A stretch of 64,000 nt of DNA from an uncultured Faecalibacterium sp. (GTDB lineage Bacteria; Bacillota; Clostridia; Oscillospirales; Ruminococcaceae), in assembly GCA_934548045.1 (NCBI GenBank), contig CAKTEM010000008.1:1-64000 (forward strand). Reading direction: 5' to 3'. Each line of letters begins with the position of its first letter. Position 1 is the first letter of the stretch. Below are positions 16,397 through 24,679 of this stretch, in pieces. A program made the translations under genes and the position numbers. Below the pieces are notes generated by a model that had not been told where the DNA came from, did no database searches, and saw nothing but the letters and a program-made list of their open reading frames with translations.

Positions 16397-16995
16397 ACGA
16401 AAATTTTCTGCACACCGACAGGGTGTTAATTGTAGAGGGCAAGTACGACGCCGCGCGGCTTTCGCACCTGACCGACGCAATGATTTTGCTGACGGACGGG
16501 TTCGGCATCTACAAAGATAAAAAACGCCAGCAGCTCTTTAAAGCTCTGGCGAAGAAAAACGGTCTGATTTTGCTCACCGATTCGGATGCCGCCGGGTTCC
16601 GCATCCGGAACTATATCACCAATCTGGTGGGCGAGAAAAACGTCGTGCAGGCGTATGTTCCGGCCATCCACGGCAAGGAGAAGCGGAAGCCTCAGCCCGG
16701 CAAGGAGGGCTTGCTGGGGGTCGAGGGCGTGGATGACGCCATCGTATTGCAGATTTTAAAGGACGCTCTGGGTGAGGAAGTCTCCGGCGAAACAGTACAC
16801 CCGGCAGGACGGCAGATCACCTATACTGACCTGTACGACTGGGGCCTGTCCGGCACCGCAGGCAGTGCCGAGCGGAAGACGAAGCTGCTGAATCAGCTGG
16901 GCCTGCCGCCGCGCCTGTCCAAAAAGGAGCTGGTCGAGGCACTGAACCGCCTGTACAGCTTCGAGCAGCTGGACGAGATGATACATACGTTATAA
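16393..16995 (+). CDS. rnmV: RNase M5-like Toprim protein
   Basis: A 200-residue protein with a Toprim domain: VEGKYDAARL (catalytic Glu) near residue 13 and LTDSDAAGFRIR (DxD pair) near 60. A later GVEGVDDAI is typical of ribonuclease M5, which matures 5S rRNA. The C-terminal 80 residues form the helical region seen in RnmV-type proteins. Start 16393 overlaps the holA stop by 4 bases and has AGGGAG upstream. Classical M5 has slightly different spacing, so a related Toprim nuclease or primase-like role remains possible. Confidence 0.75.
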   Translation: MNENFLHTDRVLIVEGKYDAARLSHLTDAMILLTDGFGIYKDKKRQQLFKALAKKNGLILLTDSDAAGFRIRNYITNLVGEKNVVQAYVPAIHGKEKRKPQPGKEGLLGVEGVDDAIVLQILKDALGEEVSGETVHPAGRQITYTDLYDWGLSGTAGSAERKTKLLNQLGLPPRLSKKELVEALNRLYSFEQLDEMIHTL

Positions 16996-17000
16996 CGCAG

Positions 17001-17028
17001 AAAGACCGCAGAAATGCGGTCTTTTTTT
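17001..17028. terminator. bidirectional intrinsic terminator
   Basis: AAAGACCGCA GAAA TGCGGTCTTTTTTT between the convergent rnmV-like and HxlR genes. Confidence 0.9.
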
Positions 17029-17032
17029 GCTG

Positions 17033-17368
17033 TCAGTCTTCCGGCGGCAGGTTCTCTTCGCCCCACGCTTTCATGAAATGCAGCACCGAGAGAAAACTTT
17101 CGCCGAGGGGTGTCAGGCTGTACTCGACGTGAGGCGGCACCTCCTGAAAGTCGTGCCGGGAAATGAAACCATCGGCTTCCAGTTCGCGCAGCTGCTTTGT
17201 CAGCGAGGATTCGGTAATGTCGCCGAGGTGGCGGCGGAGACTGCCGAACCGGCGCACATCCTCGACGCCGATGTAGTAGAGAAGTTCCAGCTTCCATTTG
17301 CCGCCCAATATCTTTTGCAGGGTAGACATAGTTTTGCAACGCTGAATGGACTGTTCCGTTTTGCGCAT
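17033..17368 (-). CDS. HxlR-family winged-helix transcriptional regulator
   Basis: A 111-residue HxlR (DUF24)-type regulator with GGKWKLELLYYI near residue 22, the recognition-helix segment ITESSLTKQLRELEADGF near 50, and the wing EVPPHVEYSLTPLGESF near 77. A Cys at residue 11 is placed as in thiol- or quinone-sensing members. Start 17368 has an AAGGGGAT ribosome site. It is divergent from the radical SAM gene at 17497, and the gap holds a GGTACT dyad that could be its operator. Confidence 0.85.
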   Translation of the reverse strand: MRKTEQSIQRCKTMSTLQKILGGKWKLELLYYIGVEDVRRFGSLRRHLGDITESSLTKQLRELEADGFISRHDFQEVPPHVEYSLTPLGESFLSVLHFMKAWGEENLPPED

Positions 17369-17420
17369 AAGCTCATCCCCTTTCGAGGAGAGTATAGCGG
17401 ATGCTGCGAGATTTTTCAAC

Positions 17421-17439
17421 GGTACTACAAAAAAGTACC
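17421..17439. promoter_or_regulatory. GGTACT-N7-AGTACC dyad, candidate HxlR operator
   Basis: Perfect 6-bp arms (17421-17426, 17434-17439), plus a further TACTTTT at 17441. It lies between the divergent HxlR gene and the radical SAM gene, upstream of a TATAAT at 17466-17471. TACT...AGTA arms are known for DUF24/HxlR regulators such as YodB. Confidence 0.5.
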
Positions 17440-17496
17440 GTACTTTTCATTTTGGAGTGCGATGCTATAATGGGCGTGAAAAGGAGGTGCATCCCC

Positions 17497-18429
17497 ATGC
17501 ACTACACAGGAACCATCTGGCGTCCGCCCTACGAAGCATCGTCGCTTTTACTCGAAGTCACCGCAGGCTGTACCCACCATAAATGCAAATTCTGCACCCT
17601 GTACGAAGATATCCCGTTCAAGTTCCGGATGTCGCCGCTGGAAGACATCGAAAGCGACTTGCAGGAAGCTCAGATGCTGTACCACACGCCGACTTCCCAC
17701 TTGTCGGCGCGGCTTTCCGGGAGAAGTGTGGAACCCGTCCGCCGGGTCTTTCTGACCGGCGCGAATCCCTTCGTTCTGCGGTTCGACCGGTTGCTTTCCA
17801 TCGCCGGGCTGATAAAGAAATATCTCCCGGCGAATGAGACCATCGGCTGCTTTGCCCGGGTGACGGATATCGCGCTGAAATCGGACGAAGAGCTGGCCGC
17901 CCTGCGAAAAGCAGGCTATACCGGCCTGACGATCGGCGTCGAGACAGGCGATGAGGAGGCCCTCGCGTTCATGAACAAGGGCTATCACGCCGAGGACATC
18001 GTGACCCAGTGCAAACGGCTGGATAAGGCCGGGATACGGTATTCGTTCTTCTACCTGACCGGCATCTCCGGCGCAGGCCGTGGCGAAGCAGGAGCCGAAC
18101 AGATGGCAAAGGTCTGCAACCAGCTCCACCCGGATTTGATTGGGGCGAACATGCTGACGGTTTACCCGAACTCCGAGCTGTACCGGGAAGTGCAGGCCGG
18201 GAAGTGGGCGGAGGAGAGCGAGACCGAAAAATACCGGGAAATCAAGACTCTGATCGCGAATCTTGAGATCCCGGTCGTGTTTGCGGCGATGGGCGCATCA
18301 AATGCGTTCCAGCTCTACGGCAGACTGCCGCAGGATAGGGAAAAGCTGCTCGCTACCGTGGATAGAATCATCACCGACGTCGGCGAGGAGGAATTGCGGC
18401 AGTATCGGAAGCATTTGAAACATCTCTGA
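17497..18429 (+). CDS. radical SAM protein with CX4CX2C cluster motif
   Basis: A 310-residue radical SAM enzyme. The iron-sulfur site reads GCTHHKCKFC (near residue 25), a CX4CX2C spacing found in one uncharacterised subgroup rather than the common CX3CX2C. SAM-binding and barrel segments follow: VFLTGANPF near 82, TIGVETGDEEAL near 148 and YSFFYLTGISGAGR near 182. A near-perfect AAGGAGGTG precedes the ATG at 17497. It is divergent from the HxlR regulator. Reaction unknown. Confidence 0.82.
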   Translation: MHYTGTIWRPPYEASSLLLEVTAGCTHHKCKFCTLYEDIPFKFRMSPLEDIESDLQEAQMLYHTPTSHLSARLSGRSVEPVRRVFLTGANPFVLRFDRLLSIAGLIKKYLPANETIGCFARVTDIALKSDEELAALRKAGYTGLTIGVETGDEEALAFMNKGYHAEDIVTQCKRLDKAGIRYSFFYLTGISGAGRGEAGAEQMAKVCNQLHPDLIGANMLTVYPNSELYREVQAGKWAEESETEKYREIKTLIANLEIPVVFAAMGASNAFQLYGRLPQDREKLLATVDRIITDVGEEELRQYRKHLKHL

Positions 18430-18435
18430 AAATAC

Positions 18436-18643
18436 AAAAAGGCTGTTGCATAACTCCTTCCGTCATCGCTGACGCGATGCCACCCGTCCTCCCTTTGTCT
18501 CTTCGAGACATCTCCCTCCGGCCGGAGGGAGTCTTTCTCTCAGAGGGAGGCTTTTACAGCTCACCGTTACGCCAAGGCCCCATCTTAGAGGGGGCTGGCA
18601 CAGCGAAGCTGTGACTGGGGGAGTGTTATGCAGCAGTCTTTTT
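18436..18643. repeat. composite palindromic repeat inside a terminator-like inverted repeat, copy 3
   Basis: Outer arms ggctgttgcataactcc (18441-18457) and ggagtgttatgcagcagtc (18619-18637) are imperfect inverted repeats flanked by A and T runs. Inside are two repeat-family modules in tandem: one from about 18460 to 18551 (cgtcatcgctgacgcgatgcc, ctccctccggccggaggga) and one from about 18573 to 18621 (gccaaggccccatcttaga, tgactggggg). No ORF of note. It lies between the radical SAM gene and the convergent suf operon and may end transcription from both sides. Confidence 0.65.
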
Positions 18644-18662
18644 ATTGTTGTATCAGTATCGA

Positions 18663-19106
18663 TTAGGCCTCAGCCGTTTTGCCCTCGCCGTCCAGAGCCT
18701 CTTCCAGCGTATGCCATGCCAGCACAGCGCATTTGACCCGGGCAGGAACATGAGCGATGCCCTGTAGAGCAGCGGCATCTTCCAGCTCGTCCAGCTCTTC
18801 CGGCGTGATCTTATTTTTTATCATCTTGAAATACAGGCCGATGAGATGCCGTGCCTCCTCGACCGAGCGGCCCTTTACGAGGTCGATCATCAGGGAGGCC
18901 GACGCCTGTGAGATGGCACAGCCGCTGCCGATGAAACCGGCATCCTCGATCTGGCCATCCTTGACCCGGAGCTGAAGGGTGATGTCATCGCCGCAGCTGG
19001 GGTTGACACCCTCGAGGCTGTGGGTCGCACCTTCGACCGGGTGGCGGTTCTCCTTGCTGCGGCTGTTTTCGGTAATGACCTGCGTGTACAGCTCATTCAG
19101 ATTCAT
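18663..19106 (-). CDS. sufU: SufU iron-sulfur scaffold / sulfurtransferase
   Basis: A 147-residue SufU-type protein that receives persulfide sulfur from SufS and passes it to the SufBCD scaffold. Zinc and sulfur ligands are present: NPSCGDD near residue 36, GSGCAISQAS near 62 and RVKCAVLAW near 124. Its start overlaps the sufS stop by 4 bases. Last gene of the sufC-B-D-S-U operon. Confidence 0.93.
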   Translation of the reverse strand: MNLNELYTQVITENSRSKENRHPVEGATHSLEGVNPSCGDDITLQLRVKDGQIEDAGFIGSGCAISQASASLMIDLVKGRSVEEARHLIGLYFKMIKNKITPEELDELEDAAALQGIAHVPARVKCAVLAWHTLEEALDGEGKTAEA

Positions 19107-20323
19107 AAACCCATCACCTTTCGTACCATTTCCAGATTATTCAGCAGCGCGTCGATATCTTCCGGCGTGTTGTAGATGGCGATGCTGGCGCGGCAGCAGG
19201 AGCCAATGCCGAGAAAGTCCATCAATGGCTGCGCGCAGTGGTGGCCGGCACGGACGGCCACGCCGCCTGCGTCCAGAATGGTCGCCACATCGTGCGGATG
19301 AACATCCTGCACGTTGAAGGACACAACACCGAACCGCTTGTCAGCCGTCGGGTCGCCGTAAACGGTCAGCCACGGCATCGACCGCATCCCGGTCAGCATC
19401 CGGTCGAGCAGAGCGTGTTCGTGGCTCTGGAAAGCTTCCCAGCCGATGCTGTCCATGTAGTCCAGCGCGGCCGCAAAGCCGACTTCGCCGCCGACGTTCC
19501 GGGTGCCGGCCTCAAACTTCCGGGGACCTTCCGCCCAAGTCGCCGTCTGCTCATGCACACTGCCGATCATGTCGCCGCCGCTCAGGAAGGGCGGCATCTT
19601 TTCCATGATCTCTTTCCGGACGTAGAGCGCGCCCATGCCCATCGGCGCATAAAGCTTGTGGGCAGAGCAGGCCGCAAAATCGACGTCCAGCTTTTTCACG
19701 TCCACCGGGGAGTGCGGTGCGCTCTGTGCGCAGTCCAGCACAACGACCGCCCCCACAGCGTGCGCACGGGAGACGATCTCCTCCACCGGAGCCCGGAGGC
19801 CCAGCACGTTGGAGACCATGCCGATGGCGACGAGCTTCGTCTTGTCGGTGATTTTTTTGTCCAGCTCTTCAGTCGTCAGATGGCCGTCCGCGCCGGGATA
19901 GAGATAGACCAGCTTTGCGCCGACTGCTGCGGCAACACGCTGCCACGGCACGAGGTTGGAGTGATGCTCGGCGACCGAGATAACGATCTCATCGCCCTCG
20001 TGCAGGAAATGCAGGCCATAGCTGTACGCGACCAGATTCAGAGACTCGGTCGTGTTCTGGGTGAAGATGATTTCATCGTCCTCGGCGTGGAAGAACTGCG
20101 CGACACGGTGCCGTGCGCCCTCGTGGGCGTCGGTGGCACGCATGGCGAGGTCATACACGCCGCGGTGAGGGTTGGCATTGTCGTGAAGATAGTAGTTCGT
20201 CACAGCGTCCAGTACCTGTGTCGGGTGCTGGGTGGTGGCGGCACTGTCCAGATAGACCAGACTGTTTCCGTTTTCGTCTGCGGCAAGGATGGGAAAATCC
20301 TTCCGCCAAGGATTATTCTGCAT
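19103..20323 (-). CDS. sufS: SufS cysteine desulfurase
   Basis: A 406-residue PLP enzyme releasing sulfur from cysteine as an enzyme persulfide. The N-terminus has YLDSAATTQHP. The PLP lysine lies in SAHKLYAP (near residue 221), and the mobile catalytic loop in RAGHHCAQPLM (Cys near residue 359), as in group II desulfurases. AAGGAGG stands 7 bases before ATG 20323; the in-frame extension upstream lies within sufD. It overlaps sufD by 11 bases and sufU by 4. Confidence 0.94.
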   Translation of the reverse strand: MQNNPWRKDFPILAADENGNSLVYLDSAATTQHPTQVLDAVTNYYLHDNANPHRGVYDLAMRATDAHEGARHRVAQFFHAEDDEIIFTQNTTESLNLVAYSYGLHFLHEGDEIVISVAEHHSNLVPWQRVAAAVGAKLVYLYPGADGHLTTEELDKKITDKTKLVAIGMVSNVLGLRAPVEEIVSRAHAVGAVVVLDCAQSAPHSPVDVKKLDVDFAACSAHKLYAPMGMGALYVRKEIMEKMPPFLSGGDMIGSVHEQTATWAEGPRKFEAGTRNVGGEVGFAAALDYMDSIGWEAFQSHEHALLDRMLTGMRSMPWLTVYGDPTADKRFGVVSFNVQDVHPHDVATILDAGGVAVRAGHHCAQPLMDFLGIGSCCRASIAIYNTPEDIDALLNNLEMVRKVMGL

Positions 20324-21392
20324 GGTCGAGCCTCCTTGCTGCTTCGTTCCGGACTTCCTCCCGGAGAGCCTCCAGAGGAATCTTTTCGATGGCAGGGGCG
20401 AACCGGGCATCCACCATCAAGCGGCGTGCCTGCGATTCGGACAGGCCGCGCGAACGCAGATAGTAAAGCTTGGCTTCATCCAAACGACCGATGGAGGCGG
20501 CATGCTGGCCCTCGACCTCTTCCTCACCGCAGAGGATGAGGGGCGTAGTACGGTTGCGCGCGTTCGGGCTGAAGAGCAGAACATCCTCGCTCTCGTGGCC
20601 GACGCCGCGTTTTGCACCACGGCGGAAATCGATGGTGCCGCGCAGGATCTTGTCCGCGTGGTCGGTCAGAACACCGGCAGTATGCATCTCACAGAGGGTG
20701 TCTTTGCCGGTGTGAACAGAGACATCGTTGAAGTCGAGGACGCTCTCGCCCTGACCGAAATAAACAGCGTCAAGGTCATACTCGCTGTGGCTCTCGGGCA
20801 GGATGGCACGGGTGCCGCAGGCGTTGAGCAGGCCGCCCAGTTCGATACGAACCTGTTCGACTTTGGCATTTTTTGCGGATTCAACGGCAACCGCATTCCA
20901 GCGGCGCGCATGACTGCCGAGCAGCTGAACCTGTACCAGCTTGACGTGAGCGTTTTCGGCGGCACGGATGCGGGTCAGACTGCCGCTGACACCGTTCTCG
21001 GCGTCGCCGCGCACGACCTGAACCACGGTCAGCTGGCTGTTCACCTTTGCGTCAACATCCAGCACAGACAGGGCGTTGGGGTGTGCGGCGTCCAGAGTGG
21101 CTTCAAAAACCGCAGGCTCTGCGACGGTAGTATTCTCTGCGACGGTCAGAGTGTTCCGGATGGTCGCATTTTCCAGCAAATAGGTATCGACAGCCTGACC
21201 CATGCCGCTTTCCGAAAAAGAGGTGAAGCCTTCTTCGGCTTCACCGATACCGGCAGGCAGGGTCACGGCAATGTTGGCGTCGCCCCAGTCGTCGGCAGGA
21301 ACCGCAGGCAGAGCGGCCGCAGCCGACGCAGAATTGACACCCAGCTGGTTCCAGGTCGGGACCGGCAGGTGATTGATCTCAGTTTTATACAT
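20313..21392 (-). CDS. sufD: SufD Fe-S assembly protein
   Basis: A 359-residue SufD of the SufBCD scaffold complex. The beta-helix core is visible (VDAKVNSQLTVVQVV) and the C-terminal half has the conserved SufB/D elements SVHTGKDTLCEMH, HESEDVLLFSPNARNRTTP and YYLRSRGLSESQARRLM. Upstream is sufB (17 bases away), downstream sufS (overlapping). Confidence 0.9.
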   Translation of the reverse strand: MYKTEINHLPVPTWNQLGVNSASAAAALPAVPADDWGDANIAVTLPAGIGEAEEGFTSFSESGMGQAVDTYLLENATIRNTLTVAENTTVAEPAVFEATLDAAHPNALSVLDVDAKVNSQLTVVQVVRGDAENGVSGSLTRIRAAENAHVKLVQVQLLGSHARRWNAVAVESAKNAKVEQVRIELGGLLNACGTRAILPESHSEYDLDAVYFGQGESVLDFNDVSVHTGKDTLCEMHTAGVLTDHADKILRGTIDFRRGAKRGVGHESEDVLLFSPNARNRTTPLILCGEEEVEGQHAASIGRLDEAKLYYLRSRGLSESQARRLMVDARFAPAIEKIPLEALREEVRNEAARRLDHAE

Positions 21393-21409
21393 ACGTTACA
21401 GCCCTCCTA

Positions 21410-22828
21410 TCAGCCGATGCTGCCCTTCATCTCAAGGTGGATGAGGTTGTTCATTTCAACGGCGTATTCGACGGGCAGCTCCTTCGCGATGGGTTCCGCG
21501 AAACCGCCGACGATGAGTGCGCGAGCGTCTTCCTCGCTCATGCCGCGGCTCATCAGATAGAAAACGGCTTCCTCGCTGATGCGGCCGATCTTTGCCTCAT
21601 GGCCGACATCCACGGCATCGCAGCGGATGTCCATCGAGGGGATCGTGTCGGAACGGGAACGGTCATCCAGCATCAGGGATTCGCAGGAGACAGCGGACTT
21701 GGAACCCTTGGCGTCCGGCAGAACGACGACCGAGCTGCGGAAGTTGGAGATGCCGCCATCCCGGGCGATGGATTTGGTCGAGATGTGGGAGCTGGTGTTG
21801 GGAGCCGCGTGAACGACCTTTGCACCGGTGTCCAGATCCTGACCGGCACCGGCGAAGGTGATGCCGGTGAACTCCATGCGTGCGCCCTCGCCTGCGAGGA
21901 TGCTCATGGGGTACAGGCAGGAGGTATGGGAGCCGAACGAGCCGGACACCCACTCGATGGTGCCGCCCTTTTCGACCTTGGCACGCTTGGTGTTCAGGTT
22001 GTACATGTTCTTCGACCAGTTCTCGATGGTCGAGTAGCGGACACGGGCATTTTCTCCTACGTAAATTTCGACACAACCGGCGTGCAGGTTCGCGACATTG
22101 TACTTCGGGGCAGAGCAGCCCTCGATGAAGTGCAGGTATGCACCCTTGTCTACGATGATAAGGGTATGCTCGAACTGACCGGCACCGGGTGCGTTCAGGC
22201 GGAAGTAGGACTGCAGCGGAATCTCGACGCTGACGCCGGCCGGAACATAGACGAAGGAACCGCCGCTCCAGACAGCACCGTGCAGAGCCGCGAATTTGTG
22301 GTCGGTGGGCGGAACCAGCTTCATGAAGTGCTTCCGCACCATCTCGGCATACGGGCCGTTCAGCGCGCTCTCAATGTCGGTGTAAACGACACCCTGTGCA
22401 GCGACCTCGGCGCGGACATTGTGGTAGACGACCTCAGAGTCATACTGTGCGCCGACACCGGCCAGCGATGCACGCTCGGCCTTCGGGATGCCCAGACGCT
22501 CAAAGGTGTTCTTGATGTCATCCGGAACATCGCTCCACTTGCCGCGCATTTCGGTCTTGGGGCGGACGTAGGTGACGATGTTGTTCATGTCCAGACCCTC
22601 GATGGAAGGGCCCCAGTCCTGCACCGGCATCTGGTTATAAATTTGCAGACTCTTCAAACGGAAAATGCGCATCCACTCGGGATCGTGCTTTTCCTCGGAA
22701 ATTTTCTCGACGATCTCGCTCGTCAGGCCGGAGTTGACCTCAAACGCCGCATTAGGCTTGTCCTTGATGTCGTAAATGCTCCGGTCGACCTCGGCGACAT
22801 CGGTCTTTTCGGTATCAAAGGCTCTCAT
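21410..22828 (-). CDS. sufB: SufB Fe-S assembly protein
   Basis: A 472-residue SufB, the main scaffold on which nascent clusters form. Diagnostic segments include VYTDIESAL, VPAGVSVEIPLQSYFR, FIEGCSAPKYNVANLHAG and SCESLMLDDRSRSDTIP (conserved Cys). The end has FYLMSRGMSEEDARALIVGG. The start overlaps the sufC stop by 4 bases (ATGA type), implying translational coupling. Confidence 0.95.
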   Translation of the reverse strand: MRAFDTEKTDVAEVDRSIYDIKDKPNAAFEVNSGLTSEIVEKISEEKHDPEWMRIFRLKSLQIYNQMPVQDWGPSIEGLDMNNIVTYVRPKTEMRGKWSDVPDDIKNTFERLGIPKAERASLAGVGAQYDSEVVYHNVRAEVAAQGVVYTDIESALNGPYAEMVRKHFMKLVPPTDHKFAALHGAVWSGGSFVYVPAGVSVEIPLQSYFRLNAPGAGQFEHTLIIVDKGAYLHFIEGCSAPKYNVANLHAGCVEIYVGENARVRYSTIENWSKNMYNLNTKRAKVEKGGTIEWVSGSFGSHTSCLYPMSILAGEGARMEFTGITFAGAGQDLDTGAKVVHAAPNTSSHISTKSIARDGGISNFRSSVVVLPDAKGSKSAVSCESLMLDDRSRSDTIPSMDIRCDAVDVGHEAKIGRISEEAVFYLMSRGMSEEDARALIVGGFAEPIAKELPVEYAVEMNNLIHLEMKGSIG

Positions 22829-23583
22829 TTCGCTTCGTCCTCCTTCAGCGCGTGGAAGCCCTCCTCGATGATCTCGCTGACAAGGCTTCCGTCGCCGGTG
22901 CGCACGATGTGGGCATCATCCAGAACGTGAACGTAATCCACGTTCAGACCTTCCAGAATCTTCGCGTTGTGGGTGATGATGATAAGGGCGTTGTCCTTGT
23001 TGTGGTATGCACGGACGCCGCTGGCAACAGTCTTGACTGCGTCGACGTCCAGGCCGGAATCGGTCTCGTCCAGCAGAGCCAGCGCAGGCTTGAGCATCAG
23101 CAGCTGCAGGATCTCGCTCTTCTTCTTCTCGCCGCCAGAGAAGCCGACGTTCAGATAGCGGTCAGCATAGGACGCATCCATACCGAGGGCCTCCATCTGC
23201 TTGGCAAGCTCTTTCCGGAAGGCGAAGACCTTGACCGGCTTGCCGGTGATGGCGTTCTGTGCGGTGCGCAGGAAGTTTTCCAGCGTGATGCCGGGAATCT
23301 CTTCCGGCGTCTGGAAAGACAGGAACATGCCGGCACGGGCGCGGACGTCCGCCGGCTCATGGGTGATATCCTGACCCTTGAAAATGATCTGGCCACGGGT
23401 GACGGTGTAGCGAGGATCGCCCATCAGGGCACTCATCAGGGTGGATTTGCCTGCACCATTGTGGCCCATCAGGACATGGGTCTCACCCGGGTATACGGTA
23501 AGGTTCAAACCGTCCAGAAGAACTTTGTTTTCTTCGCCGACGGTGACCTGTAAATCTTTGACTTCCAGCAGAGGACTGCGCAT
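22825..23583 (-). CDS. sufC: SufC ATPase
   Basis: A 252-residue ABC-type ATPase that drives the SufBCD complex. Walker A is GHNGAGKST (near residue 36), the signature LSGGEKKKSE is characteristic of SufC rather than transporters, and Walker B is ALALLDETDSGLD. The start at 23583 has GGAGGTG upstream. First gene of the operon. Confidence 0.95.
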   Translation of the reverse strand: MRSPLLEVKDLQVTVGEENKVLLDGLNLTVYPGETHVLMGHNGAGKSTLMSALMGDPRYTVTRGQIIFKGQDITHEPADVRARAGMFLSFQTPEEIPGITLENFLRTAQNAITGKPVKVFAFRKELAKQMEALGMDASYADRYLNVGFSGGEKKKSEILQLLMLKPALALLDETDSGLDVDAVKTVASGVRAYHNKDNALIIITHNAKILEGLNVDYVHVLDDAHIVRTGDGSLVSEIIEEGFHALKEDEAK

Positions 23584-23613
23584 GGAATACACCTCCAAAT
23601 AACTTTAAACCAT

Positions 23614-23638
23614 GAGCGGCTCAATTCCGAGTGGCTCA
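23614..23638. repeat. 10-bp direct repeat in the suf leader
   Basis: GAGCGGCTCA (23614) and GAGTGGCTCA (23629), 5 bases apart; the first contains the palindrome GAGCGGCTC. They lie between the suf promoter and sufC and may be a regulator site or form leader structure. Confidence 0.35.
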
Positions 23639-23660
23639 GTAGGATAACTCTCTGACCTGT

Positions 23661-23689
23661 ATACTATACCACTTCGCTGGGATTTGCAA
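23661..23689 (-). promoter_or_regulatory. sufCBDSU operon promoter
   Basis: -35 TTGCAA (23689-23684), 17-base spacer, -10 TAGTAT (23666-23661) on the minus strand. Confidence 0.65.
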
Positions 23690-23860
23690 GCCCTGTAAAA
23701 AAGAATTAACACTCTTCGTCAGTTGAGACAAGAGAGAACCACAGCACCCCGGCGGAATTTGTGCAAATCGGATGGAAAACGCTTTCGCAAAAGAAGGATC
23801 TATGGTATACTAAAATCGAAAATCGGGTGCATTTTGGCACCGAAAAAAGGAGTTTAGGAT

Positions 23861-24661
23861 ATGAAAACAAAATTTGGTATCGTGGGCTGCGGTTTCCTCG
23901 GGAATATCGTCGCCGACGCATGGAAGAACGGCCTGCTGGAGGATTACGAGCTGATCGGCGTTACCAGCCGTTCCCGTTCGTCCAGCGAAGCGACGGCCGC
24001 AAAAGTGGGCTGCAAGGTCTGCGACAGTGTGGACGAGCTGCTGGCTCTCGAGCCGGAGTACATCGTGGAGACGGCTTCGGTCGAGGCAGTCCGTGCAATG
24101 GCGGTTCCGGTGCTGCGCCGCGGCGTGAATCTGGTCGTCATCTCCATTGGTGCCTTTGCAGACCTCGCATTTTATGAGGAAGTCAAGCAGGCCGCAAAAG
24201 AGGGCGGTGCAAAAGTCCATCTGGCAAGCGGTGCCATCGGTGGCTTTGATGTCCTGCAGACCGTTACCCTGATGGCTGAGGCGCAGAAGCTCAGCGAAAA
24301 GGCCGGCATCGAGACGCACACCGGCGCGAAGGGCTTCCGGAATACGCCGGTCTGGGCGGATCACCTGCTGACCGATACCGAAAAGACAACCGTGTTCACC
24401 GGCAACGCAAAGGAAGCCATCGCCACCTTCCCTCGCCGGGTCAATGTGGCTGTGGCGACTTCGCTGGCGACCACCGGCCCAGAGATCACTGGCGTCACGA
24501 TGCATTCGGTTCCCGGCTGGATCGGTGACGACCACTGCATCACGGCCGAGATCGAAGGCGTCAAAGCGGTCGTGGATATCTGCTCATCCACCAGTGCCAT
24601 CGCCGGATGGAGCGTGGTTGCCCTGCTGCGCAACCTGTCCTCGCCGGTCTGCTTCTATTAA
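23861..24661 (+). CDS. aspartate dehydrogenase (NadX)-like protein
   Basis: A 266-residue NAD(P)-dependent dehydrogenase. The Rossmann motif is FGIVGCGFLGN; the family segment GAIGGFDVLQ lies near residue 127. TGNAKEAIATFPRRVNVAV near 186 and a His in GDDHCI match L-aspartate dehydrogenases of the NadX type, which make iminoaspartate. No NAD-biosynthesis genes (nadA, nadC) are adjacent, so another amino acid substrate is possible. It is followed 18 bases later by a 2-hydroxyacid dehydrogenase gene. Confidence 0.7.
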   Translation: MKTKFGIVGCGFLGNIVADAWKNGLLEDYELIGVTSRSRSSSEATAAKVGCKVCDSVDELLALEPEYIVETASVEAVRAMAVPVLRRGVNLVVISIGAFADLAFYEEVKQAAKEGGAKVHLASGAIGGFDVLQTVTLMAEAQKLSEKAGIETHTGAKGFRNTPVWADHLLTDTEKTTVFTGNAKEAIATFPRRVNVAVATSLATTGPEITGVTMHSVPGWIGDDHCITAEIEGVKAVVDICSSTSAIAGWSVVALLRNLSSPVCFY

Positions 24662-24679
24662 GGAAAGGGGAGAACTGTC

